DNA of 10,312 nucleotides from positions 1 to 10,312 of the forward strand of contig JAIRXN010000197.1 of NCBI GenBank assembly GCA_031268245.1, read 5' to 3'. This DNA is from Treponema sp. Its GTDB lineage: Bacteria; Spirochaetota; Spirochaetia; Treponematales; Breznakiellaceae. The notes beneath the pieces are model-generated. The model was not told the origin of the DNA. It did not search any database and worked only from the letters and a program-made list of their open reading frames with translations. A program made the translations under genes and the position numbers. Positions 1 through 7,095 of this stretch are shown here, one piece after another. Numbering within the stretch: the first letter of the stretch is position 1; the number at the start of each line of letters is the position of its first letter.

Positions 1-28
1 CGCTTATAAGACCGTTTATTCGTTTTAA

Positions 29-57
29 TTTTCGTTTTTTCCGGTTTTTAATAAAAT
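29..57 (+). promoter_or_regulatory. Possible promoter of the 943-residue glycosidase-like gene
   Basis: A TAAAAT hexamer at 52-57 matches five of six bases of the bacterial -10 consensus. The hexamer 17 bases upstream (TTTTCG, 29-34) is a poor -35, but the region from 13 to 50 is rich in T runs separated by CG, which could act as an UP-like element. A start near 64 would place the C tract inside the 5' leader. The assignment is weak because the -35 match is poor. An alternative would put a poor -35 (TTGGTG, 98-103) and a poor -10 (GATTAC, 128-133) on either side of the C tract. Confidence 0.25.
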
Positions 58-106
58 GGTTGGGGTTGCGCCGAATTAATTCCGTCAGTTTCACGTATTG
101 GTGATA

Positions 107-127
107 CCCCCCCCCCCCCCCCCCCCC
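107..127. repeat. Homopolymer tract of 21 C
   Basis: Twenty-one consecutive C residues lie 24 bases upstream of the start codon at 152, between an AT-rich upstream region and the Shine-Dalgarno AGGAG (141-145). An in-frame TGA at 137-139 lies between the tract and the ATG, so length changes cannot shift or extend the reading frame. They can only change promoter spacing, leader structure or ribosome access. In Treponema pallidum, poly-G tracts upstream of some tpr genes vary in length and alter transcription, which is the closest known parallel. Assembly or sequencing error in the exact count is possible. Confidence 0.95.
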
Positions 128-151
128 GATTACGCTTGAAAGGAGTACGAT

Positions 152-2983
152 ATGTTGAACAAATTAACATCCTGGGACGATCTGGAATTCCTGCCTGTGG
201 AGAAATTTCAGCGCGGCGTTCCCGATGATGCCGCTGCCGCGTTTACCGGGAAACTCTATGAGGAACCCCTGTTAGTCCAGTCGAATGCCAGGATCCTCAT
301 TGGCCACGGCGTAAACGGCATGTTCCGTTTTGCCGCGTATCCTTCCCGGATATACCCTGTTCCCATAAATTGTTCCGATTTCGGTTTCGGGCAAGGAATG
401 TTTTATCATACCGATAATGCGGTGTACCTGGGGGACTGTTATTATTCGCTGATTTCAGGCGGGAAGAGGGTAAACCTAACCGGCCCCGGCAGGGCGGTCG
501 AAACCCGTTACGGCCTCCATTTTCTGCCTATGACCAGAACAACGGAAGGAACGCTTAAAATAACCATAACAAGCTGTGCTCCTGTAGCGGAAAAAGGGGC
601 CGCGGCATTCCGGGGTATTCCGCTGCCGGGCCCGGCCGGCGCCATCTACAGCATCACCATAAAAAACACATCCGCAGATGCCGCGGAGGGAATCCTCTGT
701 CTGAATGTTTCAGGAACTTTGATTGGGGATTACGAGGATCTGGGAGCCGGACTAAGGGATATCAACAAGGCGGAAATCCGTGTCAGGCGGGATACCCTGA
801 TTGTCTCCCGGCCTGAGGGCAGCGCCGGCGTCCATCTCCAGGGAGGGAAGCTTATTCCCTGTGATTCCGACTGCTGTTTTGAACTTCCCTATGCTGTTCC
901 GCCGGGGGAGTCCTGCAGCTTTGCCGCGTATATAGTTATGGGCCTGGTTTACAACGACATTATGGAAGAACTCTACAGGATGATGCGGCGCGATCCTCTG
1001 GACTGGATCTCCTCAACCGTTACTTTTTGGCAGGAACGCCTGCCGCAGATTGAACTGTCCTCTCCGGATAGCGGCGATTTGACCGATCGGCTCGGGGAAT
1101 TCTTCATCCGCTGCCTGCTGGATAATTTCAACTGCCTTCAAACCGACAGGGAGGGCAATTTAATCGCTCACCGCCAGGGGGCGCCGTCCCATGGATTCGG
1201 CACTGTTTGGGGAATAGATTACGAGCCGACTATTATTTCAGCGGCTATGATCTGTCCGGAACTGGCGGAAAGGGCCCTTGTTTTCCTGCTGGACAGAACC
1301 AGGCCGACTGCATCCTATTGCAAACCGAACCATTCGGTTCCCATACTCTGCGCTCCCGTAGTTATCGCGGCATATCTCCTCAGGCAGACCGGAGATCTTG
1401 GCCTCTTTACCAGAACCCCGCAGATACCGGATGCTCTGACGGGAATTATGGAAGAGATCCTGGCTTATAAACACCAGGATGAAACGCTCTTTGCGACCTA
1501 TTGGTCCAGCGACGGCCTTACCGGCAGGCGGTATGATTATGGGACCAATGTGAAATTGTTCTACGCCTTTAAGGGCCTGGCGTATATCCTTAATGCCCTG
1601 GGCAGGGACGGAACCAAATACGACAGAACTGCCGGGGAAATACTTAAATCAATAGAAAAAACAATGCTTATCGACGGCCCCTTTGGAATCATGCTTTCAG
1701 GCGGAACCAACCTGGATTCCGGCGATGAGGGGATGTTTATAAAAGACAACCGGCTGCCATATTACGACGGGGAGGACACAAGTACCATGCTGGCCCCGGT
1801 GTATGGCGCTTGCGAAGACGATTATGCCCCCCTGGTTAATTACCAGCGCTTCGGGCGGTCGATTTTTTGTGAAAACTACCAGGCCGAAACCGATCTGCGC
1901 ACATGGTTTGCCGTTCCGCCTTTGGCCAACGACGGGACCGCCGTCCTGGCCAGCCTCAGCGGGGCGGTTTCCCGGAACGAGATGATCGATACGGGAAATA
2001 CGGCGCTGCGTTTTATCGATCCTGTAACCGGGAGCCTTTGGTGGTGGCCCAACGGGTGGAAGGAACACAGAAAACTTACCAGGTGCAGTCAGGGCCAGGG
2101 GGCATGGGCGTGGCAGTACAGGAGCCGCTGGCTCGGAGTTGAAACCGACGCCCTGAGCCATAGCCTGTTCATCAACCCAAAGGGCCTTCCTTCAAAACTG
2201 CATATCCGGCCGTCCAAGTCCATGGGCTTACCCTTTGAAATTGAATATGACGAAACGGCCGGTGAATGTAAAATCAGCAATACGGACGATCAAAGCTGGA
2301 ATGTGCAGGCCGCCTTCAGAAAGCCGGGCTGCGGGGCGGAGGGTGAGCGTGATACCATCTGCGGCGTTGTTCCTCCTAAAGGCGTCATCGTCTTAAAAAA
2401 TGAAACAAAAAAGACCGGAACTGTAAAGCCGGATGTTTTTTCCCGCAGAGACATTGTCAGGAGAGAGATGGCCGCCTTTGGCAGAGACGGAATCCTGTTC
2501 ACAAGGCGCGGGGGCCTCTGGTTCTGGCTGCAGTCCGACAAGCCTGCCTTTGATCTGCGTTTTATAATAGGAAACGGAACCGGCTCAGACTGGAAAGATG
2601 TTAAAGTAACCCTTCATCTACCCAAGGGCTGTTCCGCGTCAGGGCGCGGGCAGGGAATGATGGTATTCCCCAACGATACGGCGGAAAGACAGTACCGCCA
2701 GTGTGTCTGTCACGTGGGAACCGTACCGGCGGAGGAACGCACAACCGCATCGTTTACATTCCACATGCCCCTGCTCCGCAGGATTCATCAGACAAAGCTT
2801 AATAAATCCAGGCATCTTTTTGAGACTCCTCCAACCAACGATGCGCTTATTACCACCAGGGATATTACGGCCCCTGACATTGTATCCCTCACCGCGGATC
2901 TGGAGGCTCTCAGCTCTGACGGGAAGCCGGTAAAGCGCAGCCTTGAATTTAAGGCGGGTTATATGCCGGACACGGACGGCTGA
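152..2983 (+). CDS. Probable six-hairpin glycosidase or glycan phosphorylase (943 residues)
   Basis: The exact reaction is not recognised. The N-terminal third (residues about 1-300) is rich in beta-strand-like sequence with repeated Gly-Thr-Asn patterns and resembles the beta-sandwich that precedes the catalytic barrel in GH65/GH94-like enzymes. From about 310 to 680 there are amphipathic helices and aromatic, acidic loop motifs typical of (alpha/alpha)6 six-hairpin glycosidases: GFGTVWGIDYE near 348, a Tyr-Asp-Tyr-Gly-Thr segment near 464, YYDGEDTS near 537, and a Trp-rich SLWWWPNGW near 628 followed by GQGAWAWQYRSRW. Candidate general acids are among the Asp and Glu of these loops. A further beta-rich region follows to the C-terminus. 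There is no signal peptide or membrane span, so it should act in the cytoplasm on oligosaccharides. Start: ATG with AGGAG 6 bases upstream; the in-frame TGA at 137 excludes a longer form. It stands alone, upstream of an unrelated thiamine operon. The fold is moderately likely; family and substrate are open. Confidence 0.6.
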   Translation: MLNKLTSWDDLEFLPVEKFQRGVPDDAAAAFTGKLYEEPLLVQSNARILIGHGVNGMFRFAAYPSRIYPVPINCSDFGFGQGMFYHTDNAVYLGDCYYSLISGGKRVNLTGPGRAVETRYGLHFLPMTRTTEGTLKITITSCAPVAEKGAAAFRGIPLPGPAGAIYSITIKNTSADAAEGILCLNVSGTLIGDYEDLGAGLRDINKAEIRVRRDTLIVSRPEGSAGVHLQGGKLIPCDSDCCFELPYAVPPGESCSFAAYIVMGLVYNDIMEELYRMMRRDPLDWISSTVTFWQERLPQIELSSPDSGDLTDRLGEFFIRCLLDNFNCLQTDREGNLIAHRQGAPSHGFGTVWGIDYEPTIISAAMICPELAERALVFLLDRTRPTASYCKPNHSVPILCAPVVIAAYLLRQTGDLGLFTRTPQIPDALTGIMEEILAYKHQDETLFATYWSSDGLTGRRYDYGTNVKLFYAFKGLAYILNALGRDGTKYDRTAGEILKSIEKTMLIDGPFGIMLSGGTNLDSGDEGMFIKDNRLPYYDGEDTSTMLAPVYGACEDDYAPLVNYQRFGRSIFCENYQAETDLRTWFAVPPLANDGTAVLASLSGAVSRNEMIDTGNTALRFIDPVTGSLWWWPNGWKEHRKLTRCSQGQGAWAWQYRSRWLGVETDALSHSLFINPKGLPSKLHIRPSKSMGLPFEIEYDETAGECKISNTDDQSWNVQAAFRKPGCGAEGERDTICGVVPPKGVIVLKNETKKTGTVKPDVFSRRDIVRREMAAFGRDGILFTRRGGLWFWLQSDKPAFDLRFIIGNGTGSDWKDVKVTLHLPKGCSASGRGQGMMVFPNDTAERQYRQCVCHVGTVPAEERTTASFTFHMPLLRRIHQTKLNKSRHLFETPPTNDALITTRDITAPDIVSLTADLEALSSDGKPVKRSLEFKAGYMPDTDG

Positions 2984-3028
2984 ACTTCATCACTTTTTAA
3001 GCGGTTGTTATTCAATAACTGAAGTTTT
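2983..3028 (+). terminator. Weak candidate terminator after the glycosidase-like gene
   Basis: AACTTCA (2983-2989) can pair with TGAAGTT (3020-3026), enclosing a smaller hairpin GTTAT (3007-3011) with ATAAC (3015-3019). The right arm runs into a short T run (3025-3028). The stem is A/T-rich, has a 17-base unpaired segment on the left side and only four T, so termination efficiency is doubtful. Confidence 0.25.
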
Positions 3029-3072
3029 GCCTTGTTTCAATAGGGAGGCAAAGGGAACATTCATAGAACGGC

Positions 3073-3102
3073 TTGACATTTTCCCGCCGCCTGAGTCATA
3101 GT
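3073..3102 (+). promoter_or_regulatory. Promoter of the thiBPQ operon
   Basis: A perfect TTGACA -35 at 3073-3078 is followed after 18 bases by CATAGT (3097-3102), four of six -10 bases. TAGTAT (3099-3104) is an alternative -10 with 20-base spacing. Transcription would begin near 3109, some 28 bases before the riboswitch, giving a leader of about 237 bases to the thiB start. The perfect -35 and its place directly upstream of a recognisable riboswitch support it. Confidence 0.6.
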
Positions 3103-3135
3103 ATTTATAAGGCTCCTTATGGGGTCTGACATATT

Positions 3136-3220
3136 AACCGGGGTGGTTTTCTGTCTTTGGCAGGAAACCTGAGATTACACCCGCTGAACCTGATCCGGGT
3201 AATGCCGGCGTAGGGAGCGC
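3136..3220 (+). promoter_or_regulatory. TPP riboswitch (THI element) aptamer
   Basis: The aptamer senses thiamine pyrophosphate in the nascent mRNA leader. All conserved blocks are present: GGGGTG (3140-3145), CTGAGA (3169-3174), ACACCC (3177-3182), CTGAACCTGATCCGGGTAAT (3184-3203), and GCCGGCGTAGGGA (3204-3216). P2 is GGGTG (3141-3145) with CACCC (3178-3182). P3 is a seven-pair stem TTTTCTG (3147-3153) with CAGGAAA (3161-3167). P5 pairs CCGG (3195-3198) with CCGG (3205-3208). CTGAGA carries the pyrimidine-binding bulge and the CCGG/GCGTAGG side the pyrophosphate sensor. It sits directly upstream of thiBPQ, where a TPP riboswitch is also known in Treponema denticola. Expected effect: TPP reduces expression of the transporter. 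Confidence 0.95.
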
Positions 3221-3302
3221 TGTTTTAAGAGAAGTGGTGGACGGGAAGCAGCCAAATCCCGGACGGCCCTGACTTCTTCAATACAACAAAGCGGAAAATC
3301 AA

Positions 3303-3338
3303 CACCCCTCATAAAAAAGGACACACGTCCTTGAGGAG
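3303..3338 (+). promoter_or_regulatory. SD-sequestering hairpin, probable riboswitch expression platform
   Basis: AAGGAC (3317-3322) and GTCCTT (3327-3332) form a perfect six-pair stem with an ACAC loop, ending exactly at the Shine-Dalgarno GAGGAG (3333-3338) of thiB. CCTC (3307-3310) pairs with GAGG (3333-3336), extending the stem across the SD with only a one-sided ATAAAA bulge. No U tract follows, so control of translation fits better than termination. CACCCC (3303-3308) is also fully complementary to GGGGTG (3140-3145) in the aptamer, suggesting an alternative pairing that would free the SD. Between the two elements (3221-3302) a longer imperfect stem, AGAAGT (3230-3235) with ACTTCT (3272-3277) around CGGGA/TCCCG, also lacks a U tract. 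Confidence 0.6.
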
Positions 3339-3345
3339 TATCTCT

Positions 3346-4407
3346 ATGAAAAAGCTCTCTGTTTTAAGACGGGAAACGAAGAAGGTTTCATTTCTGCCCG
3401 GTGCAGTAGTAATGGTGTTTATGCTTTTCCCCCTGTCCCTCCATGCGGGAGCCGGGAAGGACAAGACTGCGGCGGCTTCGAAAGAAGTAGTCGTCTGGAC
3501 TTATGATTCATTCAATTCCGAATGGGGGCCCGGCCCCGGGGCTTCCAAAGTCTTTGAGGCTCAAACAGGCATAAAGATACGGTGGGTAAGTCACGGAGAC
3601 GCAGGAGAAGTACTGTCCCGGCTCCTCCTTGAAGGCCCGGATGCGGATGCCGACATCATTTTGGGGCTGGATCAGAACATGGCGGAAAGAGCTCTCTCTT
3701 CAGGGCTTCTTGAAACCTATAAGCCTGCAGGTGCAGAAAAACTGCTTCCTGAAATCAGGGACTATGTGCAGAACGACTGGCGGCTTATCCCCTTTGATTA
3801 CAGTTACTTTGCCTTTGTCTACGATTCGGAAATTCTTCCCAATCCTCCAAAGAGTCTTGAGGATCTTACCCTGCCTCTCTATGCCCGGAAAATAATTCTG
3901 ATGGATCCCAGAACTTCCTCTCCGGGCCTCGGATTTTTCGGCTGGGTACGGGAAATCTACGGTGAACGCTGGCAGGATTACTGGAAACGGCTGTCTCCTT
4001 CCGTGCTTACCATTTCCGAAGGCTGGAGTTCCGGCTACGGTCTCTTTACCGCGGGAGAGGCGCCGCTGGTGCTTTCCTATACCACCAGTCCGGGCTACCA
4101 TCTGGAGTATGAGGATACAGAACGTTACAGGGCTGCAATTTTCGATGAAGGGCATCCCATTCAGATTGAACTTGCAGGACTTCTGTCGCGGGCAAAAAAC
4201 AGGGAAAATGCCGGGAAATTCCTTGATTTTATGCTGAGTTCCGCCTTTCAAAGCATTATTCCCCTGACCAACTGGATGTATCCTGTTATTGATATACCAC
4301 TGCCTTCTTCCTTCAGTATAAATCCAAAGGCGCAAAAAACACTTGAGCCCAGAGCGCCTTCAAACGAGGAACTTAACCGGTGGACGGCTCTTCAGACAGG
4401 ACAGTAA
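3346..4407 (+). CDS. thiB: Thiamine/TPP ABC transporter, periplasmic binding protein
   Basis: Captures thiamine, thiamine phosphate or TPP in the periplasm and hands it to ThiP. The 353-residue product has a Lys/Arg-rich N-terminus, a hydrophobic core (about 17-31) and a likely signal peptidase I site after Leu-His-Ala (34). No lipobox Cys is present, so it is predicted soluble. Family signatures match E. coli ThiB (TbpA) closely: WTYDSF (51-56), WGPGPG (60-65), ADIILGLD (102-109), PFDYSYFAFVYD (149-160), DPRTSSPGLG (187-196), SEGWSSGYGLF (224-234), LSYTTSPGYH (243-252), and PLTNWMYPV (306-314). Aromatic and Ser residues in these blocks form the ligand site in the family. Start: ATG 3346 with GAGGAG 7 bases upstream; an in-frame TTG at 3331 would lie inside the SD hairpin and is rejected. 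It is controlled by the TPP riboswitch and its stop overlaps the thiP start (TAATG). Confidence 0.95.
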   Translation: MKKLSVLRRETKKVSFLPGAVVMVFMLFPLSLHAGAGKDKTAAASKEVVVWTYDSFNSEWGPGPGASKVFEAQTGIKIRWVSHGDAGEVLSRLLLEGPDADADIILGLDQNMAERALSSGLLETYKPAGAEKLLPEIRDYVQNDWRLIPFDYSYFAFVYDSEILPNPPKSLEDLTLPLYARKIILMDPRTSSPGLGFFGWVREIYGERWQDYWKRLSPSVLTISEGWSSGYGLFTAGEAPLVLSYTTSPGYHLEYEDTERYRAAIFDEGHPIQIELAGLLSRAKNRENAGKFLDFMLSSAFQSIIPLTNWMYPVIDIPLPSSFSINPKAQKTLEPRAPSNEELNRWTALQTGQ

Positions 4408-6092
4408 TGCTACCCTTCCTGAAACAAAGTTTCCTGCCGCGCCGTTCATCCCCTACGGAGACTCGTTTCCGCAGTCTCCTTATCCCTGCCCTCATTCCCC
4501 TGGGGGCGGTTGCCGCAGGATTTCTGTTCCCATACGCCGCCGTTCTTGCGGCAGGAATTTCAAAATCGTTTGATGCGTCTATGCTGAACCGGAATCTTGC
4601 TTCGCTGGTCTTTTTTACGGTGAAGCAGGCTCTCTTTTCATGCCTGGCAGCCCTTGTTCTGGGACTTCCCGGAGCATGGTTCCTCGCTCTTTCGGACAAC
4701 AGAACCGGAGTAATGAGACTTCTCTCCGGAATTCCCTTTGCCATGCCCTCCATACTGGTAGTGCTGGGTTTTGTGCTTTTCTACGGTAACTCAGGCTGGC
4801 TCAACAGAATTACTGTTTCGGTATTCGGGCTCAAAGAGGCGCCTTTCAGGATTCTCTACAGGCCGGAGGCGATTATTCTTGCTCACGGTTTCTACAATTT
4901 CCCCCTGGTGATACGGCTTCTGGGGGACGGCCTCCGGGAAGCCGGCAGGGGCTATGCAAAACCGGCGCTTAGCCTGGGCGCTTCACCTTTTCTTTGCTTT
5001 GTAACAGTACTTCTACCGCTTGCCCTCCCCTCCCTCATGGCTTCCCTTATTCTTACTTTTTTATATTCGTTTACCAGTTTTGCGGTAGTGCTGGTATTGG
5101 GCGGAGGAGCTGCCGCCAGTACTCTTGCCGTGGAGATCTACCGTTATGCACGCATCTCCCTTGATCTTTCCGGCGCCGGACTTCTTGCTCTCCTTGAAAC
5201 CATTATCGCGGCGGGAGCATTCGGCCTCTACCTGTTCTTTGACAGGATGAGTCTCAAGGCAGGGCCGGAACGGAGGGAAGAAACAGAAGCCGTGCGTCAC
5301 GGCGGGCTCTTCAGAAGCGGAATGATGGTCTGCCTTGTTTTTACGGCCTGTTTCAGTTTCGGCCCAATCCTCTCGATTCCGGTAGAATCCCTGTTACAGA
5401 AACCCAGCCGTTCCGGACCGGCGGAATGGAGTCTGCGCTGGTGGCAGAGCCTTGGAGATTCCGTGCTTCCTGCGCTGGGGCGTTCCCTGGTTCTTGCGCT
5501 CCTCTCGGCAAGCATAGCCTGCATTCTGGGCATCCTTGCGGCAGGGGCCTGGCGCGGCATGGAACAGGAAAAAAAAGGTTCCGCCCTGTTCCTCCGCGGT
5601 ACAATGACTTCTCCTCTCTTCTCTTCCGGCATTGTACTGAGCCTCGGCTGGCTGATACTCTACGGGAGAGGAGGCTCCCGCACGATTTTTAGTGCGGCAA
5701 TGCTTCATGCGATCATTGCCCTGCCCTTCGTCTTTAGTTCCCTGGCACAGGGCCTGCTCAGCCTTAGCGACAGCATGCTGAAGGCCGCGGAAACGGCAGG
5801 AGCGGGTCCCCTCGTGCGGCTTTTTACCGTGGCAATCCCCTGTGCGGGAAACAGGCTCCGTTCCGCCTGGGCCTTTGCAGCGATCGTGAGTCTTGGAGAA
5901 CTCAACGCAGTAATGATGCTGGGTATGGAAAAATGGGAAACCCTTCCCCTGCTCATATACCGGGCGGCGGGAGCATACCGTTACGGCGCCGCCTGTGCCG
6001 CAGGAACAGTACTGATGGCTGTCATGGCCCTTGTATTCGCTCTTGCAGAATTTCCCTTTACGGGAAGGAAGAGACGTGAGTATGGCAATTGA
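4407..6092 (+). CDS. thiP: Thiamine/TPP ABC transporter, fused permease
   Basis: Inner-membrane channel of the importer; takes ligand from ThiB using ATP hydrolysis by ThiQ. The 561-residue product is slightly longer than E. coli ThiP (about 536) and has the family's duplicated permease layout: two hydrophobic halves, each with an EAA-type cytoplasmic loop that contacts the ATPase, at REAGRGYAKPALSLGASP (177-194) and LKAAETAGAGPLVRLF (458-473). Hydrophobic spans are seen near 24-50, 66-95, 108-126, 156-171, 196-233, 256-278, 304-323, 360-382, 402-419, 428-451, 486-508 and 522-547. Start: ATG 4407 overlaps the thiB stop and follows ACAGG; an in-frame GTG at 4380 lies inside thiB with no better SD. 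The 3' end overlaps thiQ. A run of eight A at 5569-5576 is intact in frame. Confidence 0.93.
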   Translation: MLPFLKQSFLPRRSSPTETRFRSLLIPALIPLGAVAAGFLFPYAAVLAAGISKSFDASMLNRNLASLVFFTVKQALFSCLAALVLGLPGAWFLALSDNRTGVMRLLSGIPFAMPSILVVLGFVLFYGNSGWLNRITVSVFGLKEAPFRILYRPEAIILAHGFYNFPLVIRLLGDGLREAGRGYAKPALSLGASPFLCFVTVLLPLALPSLMASLILTFLYSFTSFAVVLVLGGGAAASTLAVEIYRYARISLDLSGAGLLALLETIIAAGAFGLYLFFDRMSLKAGPERREETEAVRHGGLFRSGMMVCLVFTACFSFGPILSIPVESLLQKPSRSGPAEWSLRWWQSLGDSVLPALGRSLVLALLSASIACILGILAAGAWRGMEQEKKGSALFLRGTMTSPLFSSGIVLSLGWLILYGRGGSRTIFSAAMLHAIIALPFVFSSLAQGLLSLSDSMLKAAETAGAGPLVRLFTVAIPCAGNRLRSAWAFAAIVSLGELNAVMMLGMEKWETLPLLIYRAAGAYRYGAACAAGTVLMAVMALVFALAEFPFTGRKRREYGN

Positions 6093-7095
6093 ACTTAGGG
6101 GCCTGAGTAAAAGCTTCCGCGGGGAAAGTTCGGGTTCCCAACGGGGCGGAGGGGATTTTTCACTATATATCGATCTCCGTATTGAGGAAAACGAAACCCT
6201 TATCCTTGCAGGGCCTTCCGGCTGCGGCAAAACCACCGCGCTTCATCTTGCCGCAGGACTGCTCCGGCCCGACGGCGGCAGCATTCTTGTGAATGACAGG
6301 GATATTACATCCCTTCCGGCATGGAAACGCAATGTTTCTGTGGTCTTTCAGGATCTGGGCCTCTTTCCCCATTTGAATGTGGCGGGAAATGTCGCATACG
6401 GACTCTTTATCAGAGGCATGAAAAAAAAGGAAAGGACGGAACGGGTGCGGGAGGCGCTGAGGCAGGCCCGTCTTTCAGGCTACGAAAAACGCCGTATCCA
6501 TGAACTTTCCGGGGGTGAACGTCAAAGGACAGCCATTGCCCGCGCCCTTGCCTCCTCTCCGCAACTGCTGCTTCTTGATGAACCTTTTTCCAGTCTGGAT
6601 GCTCCCCTGCGTAAAGCCATGCGGGAAGAATTTCTTGAGATTCGCTCTTCTTCTTCGATACCCTGTATTTTTGTTACTCATGACAGGGAGGAAGCGGCGT
6701 TTCTGGGAGACCGCATCGCGCTGATGAAGGAAGGCAGAATTGTGGAAAGCGGGAAAACAAAGGAACTCTTTCTCTTTCCCCGGACAAGCTTCTGCGCGGA
6801 ATTCCTTGACGCGGGGATCGTCCTTGCCTCCGGTGACGATAAAACTATTTTTATTCCCCATGACGCCCTGCGGATTGCGGCGGAAGGAGAAAGCGGGGAA
6901 GAGATGTTCCGGGTCCCGGGGATACTTAAAAAAACAGTTTTTGAGGGGGGGCACAGGAGACTCGATGCGGAACTTTCGGACGGCAGGCTTGTCTCCGTCA
7001 GGGTTCCCCTGAGGGAAAAAACTCCTGAAACAGGACAGACAATTATCCTGCAGGCGGAAAGAAAAGATCTGCGCTTTATCGACCAGGGTTTTTAA
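6076..7095 (+). CDS. thiQ: Thiamine/TPP ABC transporter, ATPase with C-terminal TOBE-like domain
   Basis: Drives thiamine uptake by hydrolysing ATP at the cytoplasmic face of ThiP. Counting from the ATG at 6082, all ABC motifs are present: Walker A GPSGCGKTT (44-52), Q-loop VFQDLG (88-93), signature LSGGERQR (142-149), Walker B LLLLDEPF (162-169), D-loop SSLD (170-173), and H-loop THD (199-201). The protein is about 337-339 residues, versus about 232 in E. coli ThiQ. The extra C-terminal 95 residues (from about 242) look like a beta-rich TOBE-type domain, as in PotA, FbpC or CysA ATPases, so the symbol rests mainly on context. Start is ambiguous: GTG 6076 has AAGGA at optimal 6-base spacing, while ATG 6082 lies 12 bases from it; both overlap the thiP end. 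Runs of eight A (6421-6428) and seven G (6945-6951) are in frame. The end overlaps the opposing lipoprotein gene by 4 bases. Confidence 0.9.
   Translation: MSMAIELRGLSKSFRGESSGSQRGGGDFSLYIDLRIEENETLILAGPSGCGKTTALHLAAGLLRPDGGSILVNDRDITSLPAWKRNVSVVFQDLGLFPHLNVAGNVAYGLFIRGMKKKERTERVREALRQARLSGYEKRRIHELSGGERQRTAIARALASSPQLLLLDEPFSSLDAPLRKAMREEFLEIRSSSSIPCIFVTHDREEAAFLGDRIALMKEGRIVESGKTKELFLFPRTSFCAEFLDAGIVLASGDDKTIFIPHDALRIAAEGESGEEMFRVPGILKKTVFEGGHRRLDAELSDGRLVSVRVPLREKTPETGQTIILQAERKDLRFIDQGF

Noticed and set aside
56..79. Short upstream reading frame ATG to TAA (seven codons) before the C tract
   Set aside because: No Shine-Dalgarno precedes it, and the ATG overlaps the candidate -10, so it is unlikely to be transcribed as a leader peptide.
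1697..2161. 154-codon minus-strand open frame inside the glycosidase-like gene
   Set aside because: Low-complexity Pro/Gly-rich translation, no Shine-Dalgarno, and entirely opposite the motif-bearing part of the plus-strand gene.
3026..3052. Perfect seven-pair inverted repeat TTTGCCT / AGGCAAA as a terminator
   Set aside because: The loop is 13 bases and no T run follows on either strand, so it does not look like an intrinsic terminator. It may be chance or an operator-like site, with no further support.
3230..3277. Stem AGAAGT/ACTTCT with inner CGGGA/TCCCG as an intrinsic terminator of the riboswitch
   Set aside because: It is followed by CAATACAAC, with no U tract. The SD-blocking hairpin downstream explains regulation better, although this stem may help position the two parts.
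3700..4335. 211-codon minus-strand open frame opposite thiB
   Set aside because: thiB is strongly supported by family motifs along the same stretch, and the antisense product has no recognisable features.
5394..6236. 280-codon minus-strand open frame antisense to thiP and the thiQ start
   Set aside because: Composition is rich in Arg, Gly, Pro, Ser and Cys with no hydrophobic or domain pattern. It lies opposite well-conserved transporter genes, so it is a shadow of their codon use.
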